This document shows positions 27,998-38,371 of a stretch of 40,308 bases of DNA, in pieces. The notes beneath the pieces are model-generated. The model did no database searches, had not been told where the DNA came from, and was given only the letters and a program-made list of their open reading frames with translations. The position numbers and the translations under genes were made by a program. Each line of letters starts with the position of its first letter. Position 1 is the stretch's first letter. Source of the stretch: Acinetobacter lwoffii (lineage in GTDB: Bacteria; Pseudomonadota; Gammaproteobacteria; Pseudomonadales; Moraxellaceae). The stretch covers positions 1-40,308 of the forward strand of contig NZ_JAMXXP010000028.1 in NCBI RefSeq assembly GCF_024129355.1, read 5' to 3'.

Positions 27998-28437
27998 GGC
28001 TTTGTTGCACAAAGATTTAAAAAGTAGAACTTCCCTAAGCGACTTAAATTTAAGTGGTAACTTGGGTATGAGGCCGGCCTAATATCGTAAATTTATTTAA
28101 GACTGCCACGCGTGCATGAATTTCATTAGCCTGGCTTTGAAAGTTCTTTGCACTGAGTTTCTCTCCCCATAATTTGATGCAATGCATCTTGGTTTCAACC
28201 AAACTGCGACGGTGATAGCCTGACCATTTCTTCCATCCTTACCATTTTTTCCATAGAGCCCTGCCTAAACATTTAACGGTTCGAAGTAATTCATTTCGCT
28301 CTAGCGAGCTAATCTTTGTATCTTTCCAAGGTTTCGCATTTTTTCTTGGTGGAATCACCATGCGCTTGTCGGTCTGCGATTACCTGACGGCATTGCTTGG
28401 TGTCATAAGCCCCATCAGTATAGACGGAATCTATTTA
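27998..28437 (-). mobile_element. IS5/IS903-like fragment (copy 2), inverted relative to copy 1
   Basis: It begins with GGCTTTGTTGCACAAAG at 27998 and contains the 3' half of the transposase on the minus strand (stop 28052-28050), ending near 28437. Its inner part, about 28203-28430, is almost identical to copy 1 including the 15-base insertion and the frameshift region, where one further base is lost. Its outer 200 bases match copy 1 only loosely. The N-terminal half is missing. Not functional. Confidence 0.85.
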
Positions 28438-28496
28438 CTGATGCTGTAGATTTGAAACTGGAACTAACTTTAAATGAAGTTGGGAATGAAATTAGG

Positions 28497-28668
28497 GCGT
28501 GTCCTCATTTGGCCTTACACCAAATAAACATGCAAGCAATGTAAATCATAGACTGATAATTTCGTGCAAGCTTATCAAATCGGGTTGCAATCGCTCGGAA
28601 ATGTTTCAATCTCGCAAACACATTTTCAACTAAATTTCTTAATTTATATAGATATTTATCAAACTCCT
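28497..28668 (-). mobile_element. IS5/IS427-like transposase 3' fragment
   Basis: The minus strand encodes KLRNLVENVFARLKHFRAIA, then TRFDKLARNYQSMIYIA and a stop at 28507-28505, the conserved end of IS427-group DDE transposases. The terminal repeat GGGCGTGTCCTCATTTG at 28495-28511 equals the IS end at the left edge of the window. The 5' part is missing beyond about 28668. Confidence 0.8.
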
Positions 28669-28726
28669 TATTCGCTTATTATTTAAATGATAAGATATAG
28701 TTAATTGAAATTAAGAAGATTTTTAT

Positions 28727-28900
28727 ATGTCAAAAAATTATGTTTTAGCTTTAGGAGTTGTTATTTTAGCAATTACCATATTTGCAGGAATGCTATCTTT
28801 TAACCAAGCTAAGAAAAAAAGAGACAAGGAAATTCAGAATATAATCGATGATGCAAAATCTTCTATGGAAAAAATTGAGAGAATTAATTTAGTTAAATAA
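28727..28900 (+). CDS. Tiny single-pass membrane protein, unknown
   Basis: 57 residues starting MSKNYVLALGVVILAITIFA: one N-terminal membrane helix (about 5-23) followed by a charged, coiled-coil-like tail rich in Lys, Glu and Ile. AAGAAG lies 8 bases before the ATG as a ribosome binding site. It sits between two IS fragments. It could be a real passenger gene or the intact remainder of a lost neighbourhood. Lipoprotein, toxin or phage-like roles cannot be told apart from the sequence. Confidence 0.5.
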   Translation: MSKNYVLALGVVILAITIFAGMLSFNQAKKKRDKEIQNIIDDAKSSMEKIERINLVK

Positions 28901-28921
28901 GTAATATGAACATGGGTTGAG

Positions 28922-29383
28922 CTAGTACAGACTGCCTTGGTCTGTATTAAAGATTTCAGGTCGGACATATTTTTCAATAGCTTCATTTAATGTTTCTATA
29001 CAAAATGCAACCTCCATACTAATCGATACGCTATGGGCAAGCACCTTACGGCTGTGCCAATCAATCACAGCACATAAGTAGACAAAGCCTTTTGCCATAG
29101 GGATATACGTTATATCCGTTGCCCACACTTGATTAGTCCGTTGAATATTCAATCCTTTGAGCAGATATGGATATTTACGGTGAGCTTGATTGGCCTGACT
29201 TAGATTTGGTTTACGATAAAACGCATTAATGCCCATTTTCTTCATTAAAGTATGTGTATGACGTCGTCCTATATGATGTCCTTGACGGTTCAATAACTCA
29301 CGCATCATACGACTACCTGCAAAAGGGTATTGCATATGTAATTCATCAATACAGCGCATCAGCTTCAGATCTGATGCACTCAC
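28922..29383 (-). pseudogene. IS3 OrfB transposase, 3' truncated
   Basis: The open part holds the HTH_21-like region (LHMQYPFAGSRMMRELLNRQ) and the first rve motif with Asp (NQVWATDITYIPMAKGF). It ends soon after the second Asp (NTDQGS). The upstream frame continues without a start to about 29480 (LIDDSLQISVSKQAKLLKVS). About 100 C-terminal residues including the catalytic Glu are missing, so it is not active. Confidence 0.85.
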
Positions 29384-29469
29384 AGGTTTTGGGCGATAGT
29401 AATAACAACCACGGGAGACTTTCAGTAGCTTAGCTTGCTTAGATACTGAAATCTGAAGTGAGTCGTCGA

Positions 29470-29763
29470 TTAACTTTTGTGGTTGAAGCGGCTCAGTTTT
29501 TTCAACACACCTTCTAAAAAATTAATTTCTAATGCCTGCTCACCGATTTTTGCATGTAGTTTTTTTAGATCAATGGGCGGTTCTGCTGGAGCTTTTGATT
29601 AATCGAAGGCTTGCGAGGAAGCTGAAATCAATTGATTTTTCCAGTCGATAATTTGGTTTTGATGAACATCAAATTCAGCAAGTGTTTTTTCTGCTTTAAT
29701 CGCAGCAAGTGCTACCTTAGCTTTAAAGTCATTTGAATGATTTCTTCTTGGTCTACGTGCCAT
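29470..29763 (-). pseudogene. IS3 OrfA with an internal stop
   Basis: The frame starts MARRPRRNHSNDFKAKVALA, the usual helix-turn-helix of IS3 OrfA, and ends FNHKS. A TAA interrupts it after SSQAFD (29602-29600), with the reading frame continuing as SKAPAEPPIDLKKLHAKIG. One nonsense change has inactivated it. Confidence 0.8.
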
Positions 29764-29861
29764 AAAATACTCCATATATCGATGTTTATAACATCATTTG
29801 GGGAGCAAAATATCACTTATAGGCGTTGTTCAAATTTACGGAGCTATCTCTTTCAACTAAA

Positions 29862-29897
29862 ATGTCATCAGTTATTCATAGTGATGTCATGTATAAA
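29862..29897 (+). promoter_or_regulatory. Triple PhoB-like repeat and -10 upstream of the extracellular nuclease
   Basis: Three heptamers at exact 11-base spacing: ATGTCAT (29862-29868), TATTCAT (29873-29879) and ATGTCAT (29884-29890). The first and third match the PhoB half-site CTGTCAT at 6 of 7 positions, the middle one at 4 of 7. TATAAA (29892-29897) lies 12 bases after the second heptamer, the distance expected between a Pho box and its -10. Start codons at 29936 and 29939 are about 40 bases downstream. Confidence 0.7.
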
Positions 29898-29935
29898 AAT
29901 TAATCTATTTTAAATTTTAACAACTGTTCAAAATC

Positions 29936-32398
29936 ATGATGAATATAAAACCACAAATATTGAGTTTAAGTTTAGTGCTCATGGGGTGCTCGTTTTCTGC
30001 CCATGCACAATTAATGTTTAGTCAGTATATAGATGGCACATCCAATAAAAAGGGCTTGGAAATCTATAATCCAGACAGTTCAACAGTGAACTTAGCTGAC
30101 TATGAGATTCAACAATTTACTAATGGTTCAATCACAAAGTCTGCGGCTTTTCAATTACAAGGCTCATTGGTAAGTAAAGCAAAGTACATTATTGGTCGAA
30201 CAGAGTTGCAGGCGGTAATTGGTACTAAAGTCAATCAAGTGGCAGGACTTGCATTTAATGGAGACGATGCTTTAGTCCTGTTATATAAAGGTACGCCAAT
30301 AGACCGTTTTGGTCGTGTGGGAGAAGATCCAGGTACTGGCTGGGGAGTCGGTTTTAGTAGTTATCAAAATAGTTTGTCACGTACTAAAACTTCAAATAAT
30401 GTAACTTCAATTGATCCTGCAGCAGCATTTGAGTTAGAAAGCGAATGGTCTAAATGGTCAAGTCGAGATGAGTTTTCGCAGTATCTAGACACAAGCCCGC
30501 CTGTCACTCCGCCAATTACCCCTATTAGTTGTAATACATTAGATACCGCGATTGCAGACCTACAATCTGCCACTCAAAATCAACCGTATGTTGTTCGTGG
30601 TGTTATTACCGCAGACTACCGTTACGATAATGGTTTTTCTGGTTTTTATGTACAAACGCCCGATAGCAAAGCCAAAGCCAATTTGAGTAATGCTATTTTT
30701 GTCTATCTTCCTGCAAGTAGTAAAATCACTGGAGGAAAAGTAGGTGAAGAAGTTATTTTAAAAGGCCGTTTAACTTCATATCAAAACCAACTCCAAATAG
30801 ATCAACTTGATCAAAATATTCAAACCTGTAATCCACAAGCATCCAATATAGTCACGGCACAGGCACTTAATTTGCCATTTACCAGTTTGATGGATACAGC
30901 AGGAAATGTACCTAAACTCTATCAAGGGATGCTGGTTAAAATCCCGCAAACCTTAACGGTGAGTGAAAACTACAATTACGGTCGTTATGGTGAGCTATCT
31001 TTAAGTTTAGGTCGCTTATATATTCCAACCAATTTATATCCTGCAAAATCTGCTGAAGCAGTTGCATTAGCCAAGCAAAACTTACTTTCTAAAATTATCT
31101 TAGATGATGGCTATAATAATCAAAATAGAACACCATTGCTGCCGCAAAACTTCAATGCCTTAAATACATTAAGAACAGGTTCTCAACTGAAAAATGTTGA
31201 AGGGATTTTAGAGTACCGTTTTAATGCATGGCGAATTCAACCTATTCAGGCAAAGGCACAACCTGAAATTATCAAGGATACCAATTTACGTCCTTCAACA
31301 ATGATTGCAAAAGATGCTAAGCAAATTCGCGCTGCGGCTTTTAATGTCTTGAATTATGATAATGGTGCAGAAAAAGGTTTCCCAACAGAACGTGGTGCAA
31401 GCTCAGAAGCTGAGTTTAAAAAGCAACATCAAAAAATTGTCAGTGCTTTAAAAACAATTGATGCTGATGTATATGGGTTAATGGAAATCGCAAATAATGG
31501 TTTTGATGATAAAAGTGCAGTGGCATATTTATCTCAAGCCTTAGGTGCAGACTGGAAATATGTGATTCCAACCAAAATGACAAAACTAGGTACAGATGCA
31601 ATTGCAGTTGCGATTATTTATAACAGTAAGCGCGTAAAACCTGTGGGAGAGCCTGCGGTTTATGACGATCAGACTCAAAAAAACCGTGTCACCATGGCGC
31701 AAAGTTTCCAATCTGTAAATGGTGGAAAAATATTTACGATAGTACCGAATCACTTAAAGTCGAAAGGCAGTTGTCCTGCTGATAAAACTCTAGCCGATGC
31801 TGATCAGGGTGATGGTCAAGGTTGCTGGAATGCAACACGTTTAACGGCAGTACAAAAACTCATGCAGTGGATTGCAAAAAATCCAACCCAAGTGACTAAG
31901 CCGAATTATTTGTTGGTTGGGGATATGAATAGTTATGCTAAAGAAGATCCGATATTAGCATTGGAAAAAGCCAATTATAAAGTCTTGCTCAATGATGAAA
32001 AAATTGGACAAGGTAAAACAGCCTATAGTTATGTCTTTGGTGTGGCAAGTGATGCCAATGGCAATGGTGGTGCAGGAAACTTAGACCATGCAATTGCTGA
32101 TGCAGATTTATATCCAATGGTAAAACGTACTTTTGCTTGGCATATTAATGCCGATGAGCCGACAGCCTTAGACTATAACGAAGAATTTAAAACAGATGAA
32201 CAAGTCGCAGCATTCTATAGCGATGATGCATTCCGTTCTTCCGATCATGATCCTGTGATTGTCGATATGGATTTAAACGAAAATGTATCGAATAGTCCTG
32301 ATACAGGAAAAATAAGCGGTGGTAGCATGGGGTTATGGTCTATTTTGTCACTTATGGGCTTAGTTTTAGTTTCCACAATACGCAGACGTAAATTTTGA
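29936..32398 (+). CDS. ExeM/NucH-like extracellular nuclease with GlyGly-CTERM-like tail
   Basis: 820 residues. Signal peptide to about residue 24 (SAHA); a Cys at 18 after LMG leaves a lipoprotein as a weaker option. Domains: lamin-tail-like domain (about 27-160; GLEIYNPDSSTVNLADYEI), an OB-fold-like region (about 200-300; YVVRGVITADY, GFYVQTPD), then an endonuclease/exonuclease/phosphatase domain (about 463-780) with RAAAFNVLNYDNG, YGLMEIANNG, NHLKSKGSC, VGDMNSY and the catalytic SSDHDPVIVD. The end (about 795-820) is Gly-Gly, a hydrophobic helix and RRRKF, the GlyGly-CTERM signal handled by rhombosortase in type II-secreting bacteria. It probably degrades DNA outside the cell for phosphate; the Pho-like box supports that. 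Confidence 0.9.
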   Translation: MMNIKPQILSLSLVLMGCSFSAHAQLMFSQYIDGTSNKKGLEIYNPDSSTVNLADYEIQQFTNGSITKSAAFQLQGSLVSKAKYIIGRTELQAVIGTKVNQVAGLAFNGDDALVLLYKGTPIDRFGRVGEDPGTGWGVGFSSYQNSLSRTKTSNNVTSIDPAAAFELESEWSKWSSRDEFSQYLDTSPPVTPPITPISCNTLDTAIADLQSATQNQPYVVRGVITADYRYDNGFSGFYVQTPDSKAKANLSNAIFVYLPASSKITGGKVGEEVILKGRLTSYQNQLQIDQLDQNIQTCNPQASNIVTAQALNLPFTSLMDTAGNVPKLYQGMLVKIPQTLTVSENYNYGRYGELSLSLGRLYIPTNLYPAKSAEAVALAKQNLLSKIILDDGYNNQNRTPLLPQNFNALNTLRTGSQLKNVEGILEYRFNAWRIQPIQAKAQPEIIKDTNLRPSTMIAKDAKQIRAAAFNVLNYDNGAEKGFPTERGASSEAEFKKQHQKIVSALKTIDADVYGLMEIANNGFDDKSAVAYLSQALGADWKYVIPTKMTKLGTDAIAVAIIYNSKRVKPVGEPAVYDDQTQKNRVTMAQSFQSVNGGKIFTIVPNHLKSKGSCPADKTLADADQGDGQGCWNATRLTAVQKLMQWIAKNPTQVTKPNYLLVGDMNSYAKEDPILALEKANYKVLLNDEKIGQGKTAYSYVFGVASDANGNGGAGNLDHAIADADLYPMVKRTFAWHINADEPTALDYNEEFKTDEQVAAFYSDDAFRSSDHDPVIVDMDLNENVSNSPDTGKISGGSMGLWSILSLMGLVLVSTIRRRKF

Positions 32399-32448
32399 GA
32401 TGAATCTATCAATTGTAAAATTTCGAAACTGATCAGATAGGTTTACTC

Positions 32449-32486
32449 AATAAGGAGAAATTTTATATTTCTCCTTATTTTATTTT
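32449..32486 (+). terminator. Terminator of the nuclease gene
   Basis: AATAAGGAGAAA (32449-32460) pairs perfectly with TTTCTCCTTATT (32468-32479) around a 7-base loop, followed by TTATTTTG. It separates the nuclease from the 5'-nucleotidase, which therefore needs its own promoter in 32487-32647. Confidence 0.88.
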
Positions 32487-32581
32487 GTGTGTAAAAATTA
32501 GCTAAGTAATAATCAAACACACGTTTATTCAAAATTTATAATTTAACCTTTTGTTAAAAAACGATTAGAAAAAAATAGCGA

Positions 32582-32588
32582 ATGTCAT
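32582..32588 (+). promoter_or_regulatory. Single PhoB-like half-site before the 5'-nucleotidase
   Basis: ATGTCAT matches 6 of 7 positions of the PhoB half-site, but no second heptamer is found 11 bases up- or downstream. PhoB control is suggested by the company of the nuclease and not by this site alone. Confidence 0.25.
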
Positions 32589-32647
32589 GAATTTTAAACA
32601 GCAGACCTACATGATGTTTGTTTAAATTCTAATCAGGTGGGGTAGTT

Positions 32648-34558
32648 GTGACTTTTAATAATCAATTAAGTAAGTATTCGGGTTTTACATGCAGTTTATT
32701 AGTTTCTAGTATGCTTTTAACTGGGTGTAATAATGATAGTAAAGAAAATACGAATATAACGCCTATCATTCCTTCTAAACCGTTGGAAGTCAACTTAGTA
32801 CATATTAACGACAGTCATTCACATTTGGATGAGGAAAGCACTAAATTAATGCTTGAAACTTCGATAGGTAAACGTGAGGAAATACAAGTCACAAATGGTG
32901 GTTTTGCACGCGTTGCTGCACTTATCAACACCTTAGCTAGCAGTGAGAAGAACCCAATAAAAATTCATTCAGGCGATGCCATTACTGGGGATCTCTATTT
33001 TACTTTGAAAGAAGGTGAAGCAGAAGCGGATCTGATGAATACCGTTTGTTTTGATACTTTAACTTTGGGCAATCATGAGTTTGATAATACGGATGCAGGT
33101 TTACAAAAATTTATTGGCTTCTTAAATGGTAAAGGTAATTGTAAGAATAAAACCCAAGTCTTAAGTGCAAATGTCGAGTTTGGCAAAACTTCACCCTTAT
33201 ATCAAACTGATCTTGTTAAACCTTATACAATTATGGAAAAAGAAGGGCAGAAAATTGCTTTAATTGGTTTAACGATTGCCAATAAAACTAAAAATGCTTC
33301 TCGACCAAATCAAGATACTGTATTTAAAGATGAAATAGTCACTACGCAAAAATATATTGATCAGCTCAAGCAACAAGGCATTAATAAAATTATTGTTCAA
33401 TCTCATTTGGGATACGGATTGGAAAAAGATTTAGCCACTAAATTGTCAGGCGTTGATGTCATTGTTGGCGGAGATTCACATACTTTACTTGCAGATACGA
33501 AACTTAAAAATTACGGTATTAGCCCAGAGGGTGACTATCCCACAGTATTAAAAAATAAAGATGGTGATCAGGTTTGTGTGGTACAGGCATGGCAATATGG
33601 CTATGTAGTTGGACAACTAAAAGTCAATTTTGATGCCAATGGTAAAATTGAAGCATGTGCAGGAAAAGCGAATGTATTGATTGGCGATGATTTTAAACGT
33701 ACAGCTAAAGATGCTCCAGCATTGATGAGTACGGAGCTAGATTTTATTAAACGAGATATTGAAAGCAGTAACGCTTTACGTATTGTACAGCCAGATGCGA
33801 AAGCTTTAAGTATTTTAGAACCGTATAAAGTGGCTAAAAACTTATTAGGCAAAGAAATTGTGGCTACCGCTGAGCAAAATCTATGCTTACGTCGTGTACC
33901 AGGAACGACAAAAGATACCTCACGTTCTAGTTTGGGTGATGTCTGCAATAAATCAGATTTTATTAATCAGCATGGTGGTGATGTGCAACAGTTGGTTGCT
34001 GAAGCATTTTTACAGCAGGGTAAAAAATATTTTAATGCTGACATCTCCATCCAAAACGGAGGTGGTGTGAGGGTAGACCTGCCTCGAGGTGATATTACAG
34101 TAGAGAAAATTTATACAGTATTGCCATTTAAAAATACCTTGGTGCAATTAAAGGCAACAGGTCAAGAAATTAAAGCCGTGCTCGAAGATGCAATCGATGC
34201 TGTTACCCTTAATAACACAGGCAGTTATCCATATGCGGGTGGACTACAATGGGATGTTGATTTAACCCAGGCCAAGGGTCAACGTGTATCCAATTTGCAG
34301 GTCCGAAATGCACAGGGCCAATATCAGCCATTAAATCTGAATCAGACCTATCAAGTCATTACGATCAACTTTCTTGCCGATGGTCAGGACTTCTACAGTA
34401 GCTTTAAAAACATCACTGGCGAGCGTCGTATAGATGTAGGATTAGATTATGCAGAAGCATTTTTGCAGTACGTAGAAGGGTTATCTGGTGAAAAAGGGCA
34501 AAAGGTCTTGTCCCGATTGCCCGTTGAGCAATACAGCACGCAAAATTATAAAGAATAA
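32648..34558 (+). CDS. 5'-nucleotidase / UshA-like phosphoesterase, lipoprotein
   Basis: 636 residues from a GTG start with AGGTGGGG upstream; no suitable ATG exists before the signal sequence. Lipobox LLTGC places the lipid-bearing Cys at residue 27. The metallophosphatase domain has HINDSHSH (about 53-60), SGDAITGD, LGNHEFD (about 139-145), QSHLG and GGDSH, which bind two metals. The C-terminal nucleotidase domain has the substrate motif NGGGVR (about 470-475) and YTVLPFKNTL. It removes phosphate from nucleotides in the periplasm or at the surface, completing DNA use after the nuclease. A C-terminal stretch (EGLSGEKGQKVLSRLP) matches the end of this family. Confidence 0.92.
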   Translation: MTFNNQLSKYSGFTCSLLVSSMLLTGCNNDSKENTNITPIIPSKPLEVNLVHINDSHSHLDEESTKLMLETSIGKREEIQVTNGGFARVAALINTLASSEKNPIKIHSGDAITGDLYFTLKEGEAEADLMNTVCFDTLTLGNHEFDNTDAGLQKFIGFLNGKGNCKNKTQVLSANVEFGKTSPLYQTDLVKPYTIMEKEGQKIALIGLTIANKTKNASRPNQDTVFKDEIVTTQKYIDQLKQQGINKIIVQSHLGYGLEKDLATKLSGVDVIVGGDSHTLLADTKLKNYGISPEGDYPTVLKNKDGDQVCVVQAWQYGYVVGQLKVNFDANGKIEACAGKANVLIGDDFKRTAKDAPALMSTELDFIKRDIESSNALRIVQPDAKALSILEPYKVAKNLLGKEIVATAEQNLCLRRVPGTTKDTSRSSLGDVCNKSDFINQHGGDVQQLVAEAFLQQGKKYFNADISIQNGGGVRVDLPRGDITVEKIYTVLPFKNTLVQLKATGQEIKAVLEDAIDAVTLNNTGSYPYAGGLQWDVDLTQAKGQRVSNLQVRNAQGQYQPLNLNQTYQVITINFLADGQDFYSSFKNITGERRIDVGLDYAEAFLQYVEGLSGEKGQKVLSRLPVEQYSTQNYKE

Positions 34559-34615
34559 AAAGGATTTACTGATAACAGCTAAAAAATTTAGCTCATAACC
34601 GACTCATGGTTTTTT

Positions 34616-34652
34616 AAAAGAAGAAGCTCAAAATTAGCTTCTTCTTTTTTAG
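34616..34652 (+). terminator. Terminator after the 5'-nucleotidase
   Basis: AAAAGAAGAAGCT (34616-34628) pairs with AGCTTCTTCTTTT (34636-34648) around a 7-base loop and runs into T. The remaining bases to 34793 hold no gene. Confidence 0.88.
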
Positions 34653-34845
34653 TTAATTTTAATTAGAGAAATACCACTTTTAAAATTTTCTTTTAAATTT
34701 ATTTAAACTGTACACCTCTTAATCATCTCTGAGCTATTTTCCCTCTTTTTGAAATAGGTATTAAATTTTTCACTTAGATAACGACTGCTTAACGGCTTTG
34801 TTGCACAAAGATTTGAAATGCAAAGCGCCCCTAATTGATCCAAAT

Positions 34846-35235
34846 TTAAGGCATAACTTGGGTAAGTGGTCGACCTAATTCCGTAAATCTGTTAAGGACT
34901 GCTACACGTGCATGGATCTCATTCACTTGGCTATCAAAACTCCTTGCACTGAGTTTATCTCCTAATAATTTGATGCAATGCATCTTGGTTTCAACCAAAC
35001 TTCGACGGTGATAACCAGACCACTTTTTCCAAAGCGATCTGCCTAGCCGTTTGACTGTCTTTAATAATTCGTTCCGCTCTATAGACCTCGCTTGCTGATC
35101 CTTCCAAGGCTTTGCATTCTTTCTAGGTGGAATGATCGCATGTGCATCTCGATCTAAAATGACTTGTCGGCAGTGCTTTGTGTCATAAGCACCATCTGTA
35201 TAAACAGAATCAATTGGTTCATCCAAGGGAATTAG
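34846..35235 (-). pseudogene. IS5/IS903-like transposase, C-terminal half
   Basis: It encodes IDSVYTDGAYDTKHCRQVIL through LWKKWSGYHRRSLVETKMHC to a stop, with the DDE Asp and the RRSLVETK end intact. The first residues of the open frame (MPLT) come from the IS21 end. It continues from the other half at 37191-37731. Confidence 0.88.
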
Positions 35236-35309
35236 TGTCAACGGCATTTTAAAATTGACCCCTTTTACCTTAAAAATGGCGAAGTAAAATTGACCCCTTT
35301 GATCTCGTA

Positions 35310-37102
<1,793 letters not shown>

Positions 37103-37190
37103 ATTGAGCAGTCCAAAATGACCGCTATATTAACCAAGGGGGTCAGTTTTTAAATGCCATTAGGGGGTCATTTTTACACTGCCGCTAACA

Positions 37191-37731
37191 CAAGTAAATC
37201 TTCGAGTACTTGAGAATCACTGACATTATTTGTGGTGAGTTGTACTGCACGTATTTGCAGGGTTTTAGCATCTATAGCAATGTGAAGCTTACGCCATTGG
37301 CGACGATATTCAGCCCCATGTTTCTTGCGTTTCCATTCACCTTCACCAAGAAACTTCAAACCAGTAGAGTCTACGAGTAGATGCAGTCCATCACTACTTT
37401 TTTGATAGCTAATCGCAATATCAATATGCTTTTGTCTACGACAAAGGGTGGAATAATCCGGAGCTGTCCAATCTAATCCAGAGAGTTTAATCAGACTTTG
37501 AACAAAACCTGTGACCATACGTAAAGAGAGTCGGAATAGTAATTTGATCATTAAGCAGCATTGAATCGCTGTATCGGAGTAGGTTTGATTTCGACCTTGC
37601 TTGCCTTGTGATTGTGCATACCACTGAGTCTTTGGATCAAACCAAATGGAAATATTACCTCGGTTAATTAAGGCTCGGTTATAGGATGACCAATTGGTTG
37701 TACGGTAGATTTTAGAGGCAGGCTTATTCAT
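37191..37731 (-). pseudogene. IS5/IS903-like transposase, N-terminal half
   Basis: It starts MNKPASKIYRTTNWSSYNRA and runs through RLDWTAPDYSTLCRRQ-like and LLVDSTGLKFLGEGEWKRKK motifs to VLEDLL, then enters the IS21 end (VLAAV and stop). It is intact up to the insertion point. Confidence 0.88.
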
Positions 37732-37867
37732 TTTGAAATTATATTGCTGAATAAGCTTTTGATGCTAGGTTTGTGCAACAAAGCCAAACTTAAATGGGAT
37801 TGTGAAATAATGAGCATAATTAAGCTAATTCAATATATAAAGTAGAAAATTACCTAGGATGGAAAAA

Positions 37868-38131
37868 ATGAAAGCACAAAATTTATTGGATATGGCTGAT
37901 CGTGAAGGGAGTATTCAGGTCGATGACTATGAAATATGGATTTATACACAATCAGCTATAGTCGAAGATAATGGTTCAGAGTTTGCCGAACCAAATTCAC
38001 ATGAAGAAAAGGGTGATATTAACTTACTTACAGCACCTTATTGGTGGGTATCAGTAGGTATAGGGAGTTGTACTTATCCAATTAATAGTGCCGACGATCT
38101 GCAGAAATATTTGGATCGACTATCAAAATAA
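37868..38131 (+). CDS. Small acidic protein of unknown function
   Basis: 87 residues from the second ATG; the first at 37859 (90 residues) has AGG only one base upstream, whereas TAGGATGG lies about 6 bases before 37868. Soluble, with many acidic residues (SIQVDDYEIWIYTQ, EDNGSEFAEPNSHEEKGD) and no signal peptide. No family recognised. It is an isolated gene following the IS and is separated from the next gene by 237 bases. Confidence 0.6.
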   Translation: MKAQNLLDMADREGSIQVDDYEIWIYTQSAIVEDNGSEFAEPNSHEEKGDINLLTAPYWWVSVGIGSCTYPINSADDLQKYLDRLSK

Positions 38132-38165
38132 TATTTAGGATCAACTAAATAGATTGTACTAGTCA

Positions 38166-38209
38166 AACCTGATCTGGCAGTTACCCATTTTTAGAGTTTC
38201 TGTCAGGTT
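38166..38209. repeat. Imperfect inverted repeat in intergenic DNA
   Basis: AACCTGA (38166-38172) is mirrored by TCAGGTT (38203-38209), with CAG/CTG adding to a broken stem around TTACCCATTTTTAGAGTTT. It may be a MITE-like remnant or regulatory structure. The rest of 38132-38371 is AT-rich with a TATAAT at 38344-38349, a possible -10 for the next gene. Confidence 0.35.
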
Positions 38210-38371
38210 AAATTTGAGTTAGGATCAGTATAGGAGAGTGCTGACAGTCCAAGGATCAATTATTATTACCCCTTTATTTATAATTTAAATTGTCGAATTC
38301 ATTAATTAGCATAAAATTATGAAAAGTAAAACTATTATTAGAATATAATTTGAAAATATTGATAAATTGTG

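Larger units (their letters stand above)
28922..29763 (-). mobile_element. IS3-family remnant
   Basis: It contains orfA (29470-29763) and most of orfB (28922 to about 29480 in the -1 frame), the usual IS3 layout with a likely A-AAA-A slippery stretch where the frames meet. OrfB is cut off after the second Asp motif (FNTDQGS, then LY and stop), so the catalytic Glu and the 3' end are lost. The outer IS ends were not identified. Confidence 0.8.

Noticed and set aside
13289..28437. Functional composite transposon carrying the surface operon
   Set aside because: Both flanking IS copies have dead transposases, the right one lacks half of its sequence and an inner end, and no target duplication was found; only a relic or recombination product can be supported.
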